NCBI GenBank assembly: GCA_907164885.2
Contig: OU015501.1
Coordinates: 64,219,693-64,283,692 of the forward strand
Direction of reading: 5' to 3'
Length of the DNA: 64,000 bases
Source of the DNA: Dolomedes plantarius
Lineage: Eukaryota > Arthropoda > Arachnida > Araneae > Dolomedidae
Shown piece by piece: positions 63,494 through 64,000 of the stretch (position 1 is the stretch's first letter; every line of letters starts with the position of its first letter). The notes beneath the pieces are model-generated. The model did no database searches. It worked only from the letters and a program-made list of their open reading frames with translations, and had not been told where the DNA came from. The translations under genes and the position numbers were made by a program.

Positions 63494-64000
63494 TACACTG
63501 CTGGCCACCCAAATTGCAACACCAAGAAAGACAAGAGATATCACAACAAAATTTATTTTGTAGATAACATGTTGACCAAGTATCAAATGATTAAATTTAT
63601 AGACTTCTGTGAAGTGTGGTTCCTGCCAAAATCAGTAGCCAGAGTAGCCGCCATTGTTGGAGATCACCGCTGCCACACGTCTCGGCATTGATTCAAAGAG
63701 ACTTTGGATGAGTTCTTGGGGTACAGCAGACTAAGCAGCTTCCACACGTTGCCAAAGTTGATCTGCTGTGGCAGCTGGGAATGGAATCTGGGTCAATCGT
63801 AGAGCAACCGTGGACCACATGTTTTCTATAGGCGAAAGATCCGGAGAGCAAGGCGGCCAGGGAAGCAATTCAATCTGGCGATTGGCGAAGAACCGTTGAA
63901 CAATGCGTGCCACGTGTGGTCGCGCATTATCCTGTTGAAATATGGCTGTGGGCAAGCCCTGAAGGTAAGGAAGGACAACTGGCTCCAACACCTCGGAGAT
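63494..64000 (-). mobile_element. Tc1 element, partial at window edge
   Basis: The left terminus TACACTGCTGGCCACCCAAA at 63494 is of Tc1 type; the rest of the element continues past the window end. It abuts the mariner at 62754-63491. Confidence 0.85.
63632..64000 (-). pseudogene. Tc1 DD34E transposase, C-terminal part, one internal stop
   Basis: From the window edge leftward: VVLPYLQGLPTAIFQQDNAR (second catalytic Asp), PWPPCSPDLSPIENMWSTV (Glu; 34 residues between), QLWQRVEAA, a TAG at 63731-63733, then SMPRRVAAVISNNGGYSGY and TGA at 63632-63634. The TAG is one base from TGG, so a single point mutation explains it. The remainder is open and well preserved, so the element is young. N-terminus and first Asp lie outside the window. 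Confidence 0.88.

Overview
This 64 kb window is AT-rich eukaryotic DNA with no convincing host gene. I see no tRNA or rRNA gene, no operon-like spacing and no multi-exon gene. What can be read is almost entirely mobile-element sequence: Tc1/mariner-superfamily elements, a Tigger/pogo element, decayed LINEs, LTR fragments, tRNA-derived SINEs, fold-back repeats and long (TA)n microsatellites. The set (Tcb1-like Tc1 elements, a DUF4817-type transposase head, jockey-like LINE tails with a degenerate knuckle motif) suggests an arthropod, most likely an arachnid such as a spider. That assignment is inference; a similarity search of unique flanks would settle it.

Layout. 1-9 kb: mostly anonymous AT-rich DNA with two GC-richer patches, a SINE tail and a decayed LINE ORF2 (5.3-7.2 kb). 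9-14 kb: a candidate solo LTR (minus), a decayed mariner, a ~750 bp imperfect palindrome and an unidentified GC-richer block. 14-22 kb: nearly featureless AT-rich DNA with one dispersed-repeat copy. 22.6-30.4 kb: two adjacent full SINEs, a transposase fossil with DD41D-like spacing, a 2.3 kb Tigger/pogo element inside a (TA)n tract, a Tcb1-like element and a SINE head. 30.4-33 kb: an inverted monomer, then a tandem array that alternates two monomer types. 35.8-37.3 kb: a complete Tc1 element with ~230 bp terminal inverted repeats (TIRs) and the only uninterrupted full-length transposase in the window. 37.7-39.2 kb: a probable piggyBac-like MITE with a deleted mariner nested in it. 42.1-43.2 kb: a second LINE tail. 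47-64 kb: a dense nest of DNA transposons, LTRs and microsatellites, including two near-identical DD36E elements, each broken by a different single lesion, one of them inserted in a copia-like gag.

How the parts work together. The elements move themselves or parasitise related transposases; none forms a host pathway. The main theme is the association of TA-targeting TIR elements with (TA)n microsatellites: at least eight elements have one or both ends set directly in such tracts. The most informative new-looking items are a dispersed repeat whose centre is a variable microsatellite (three copies), a SINE family with a conserved tail hairpin, the dimeric tandem array with an inverted hairpin cassette, the fold-back element at 61 kb, and the palindrome at 12.5-13.2 kb.
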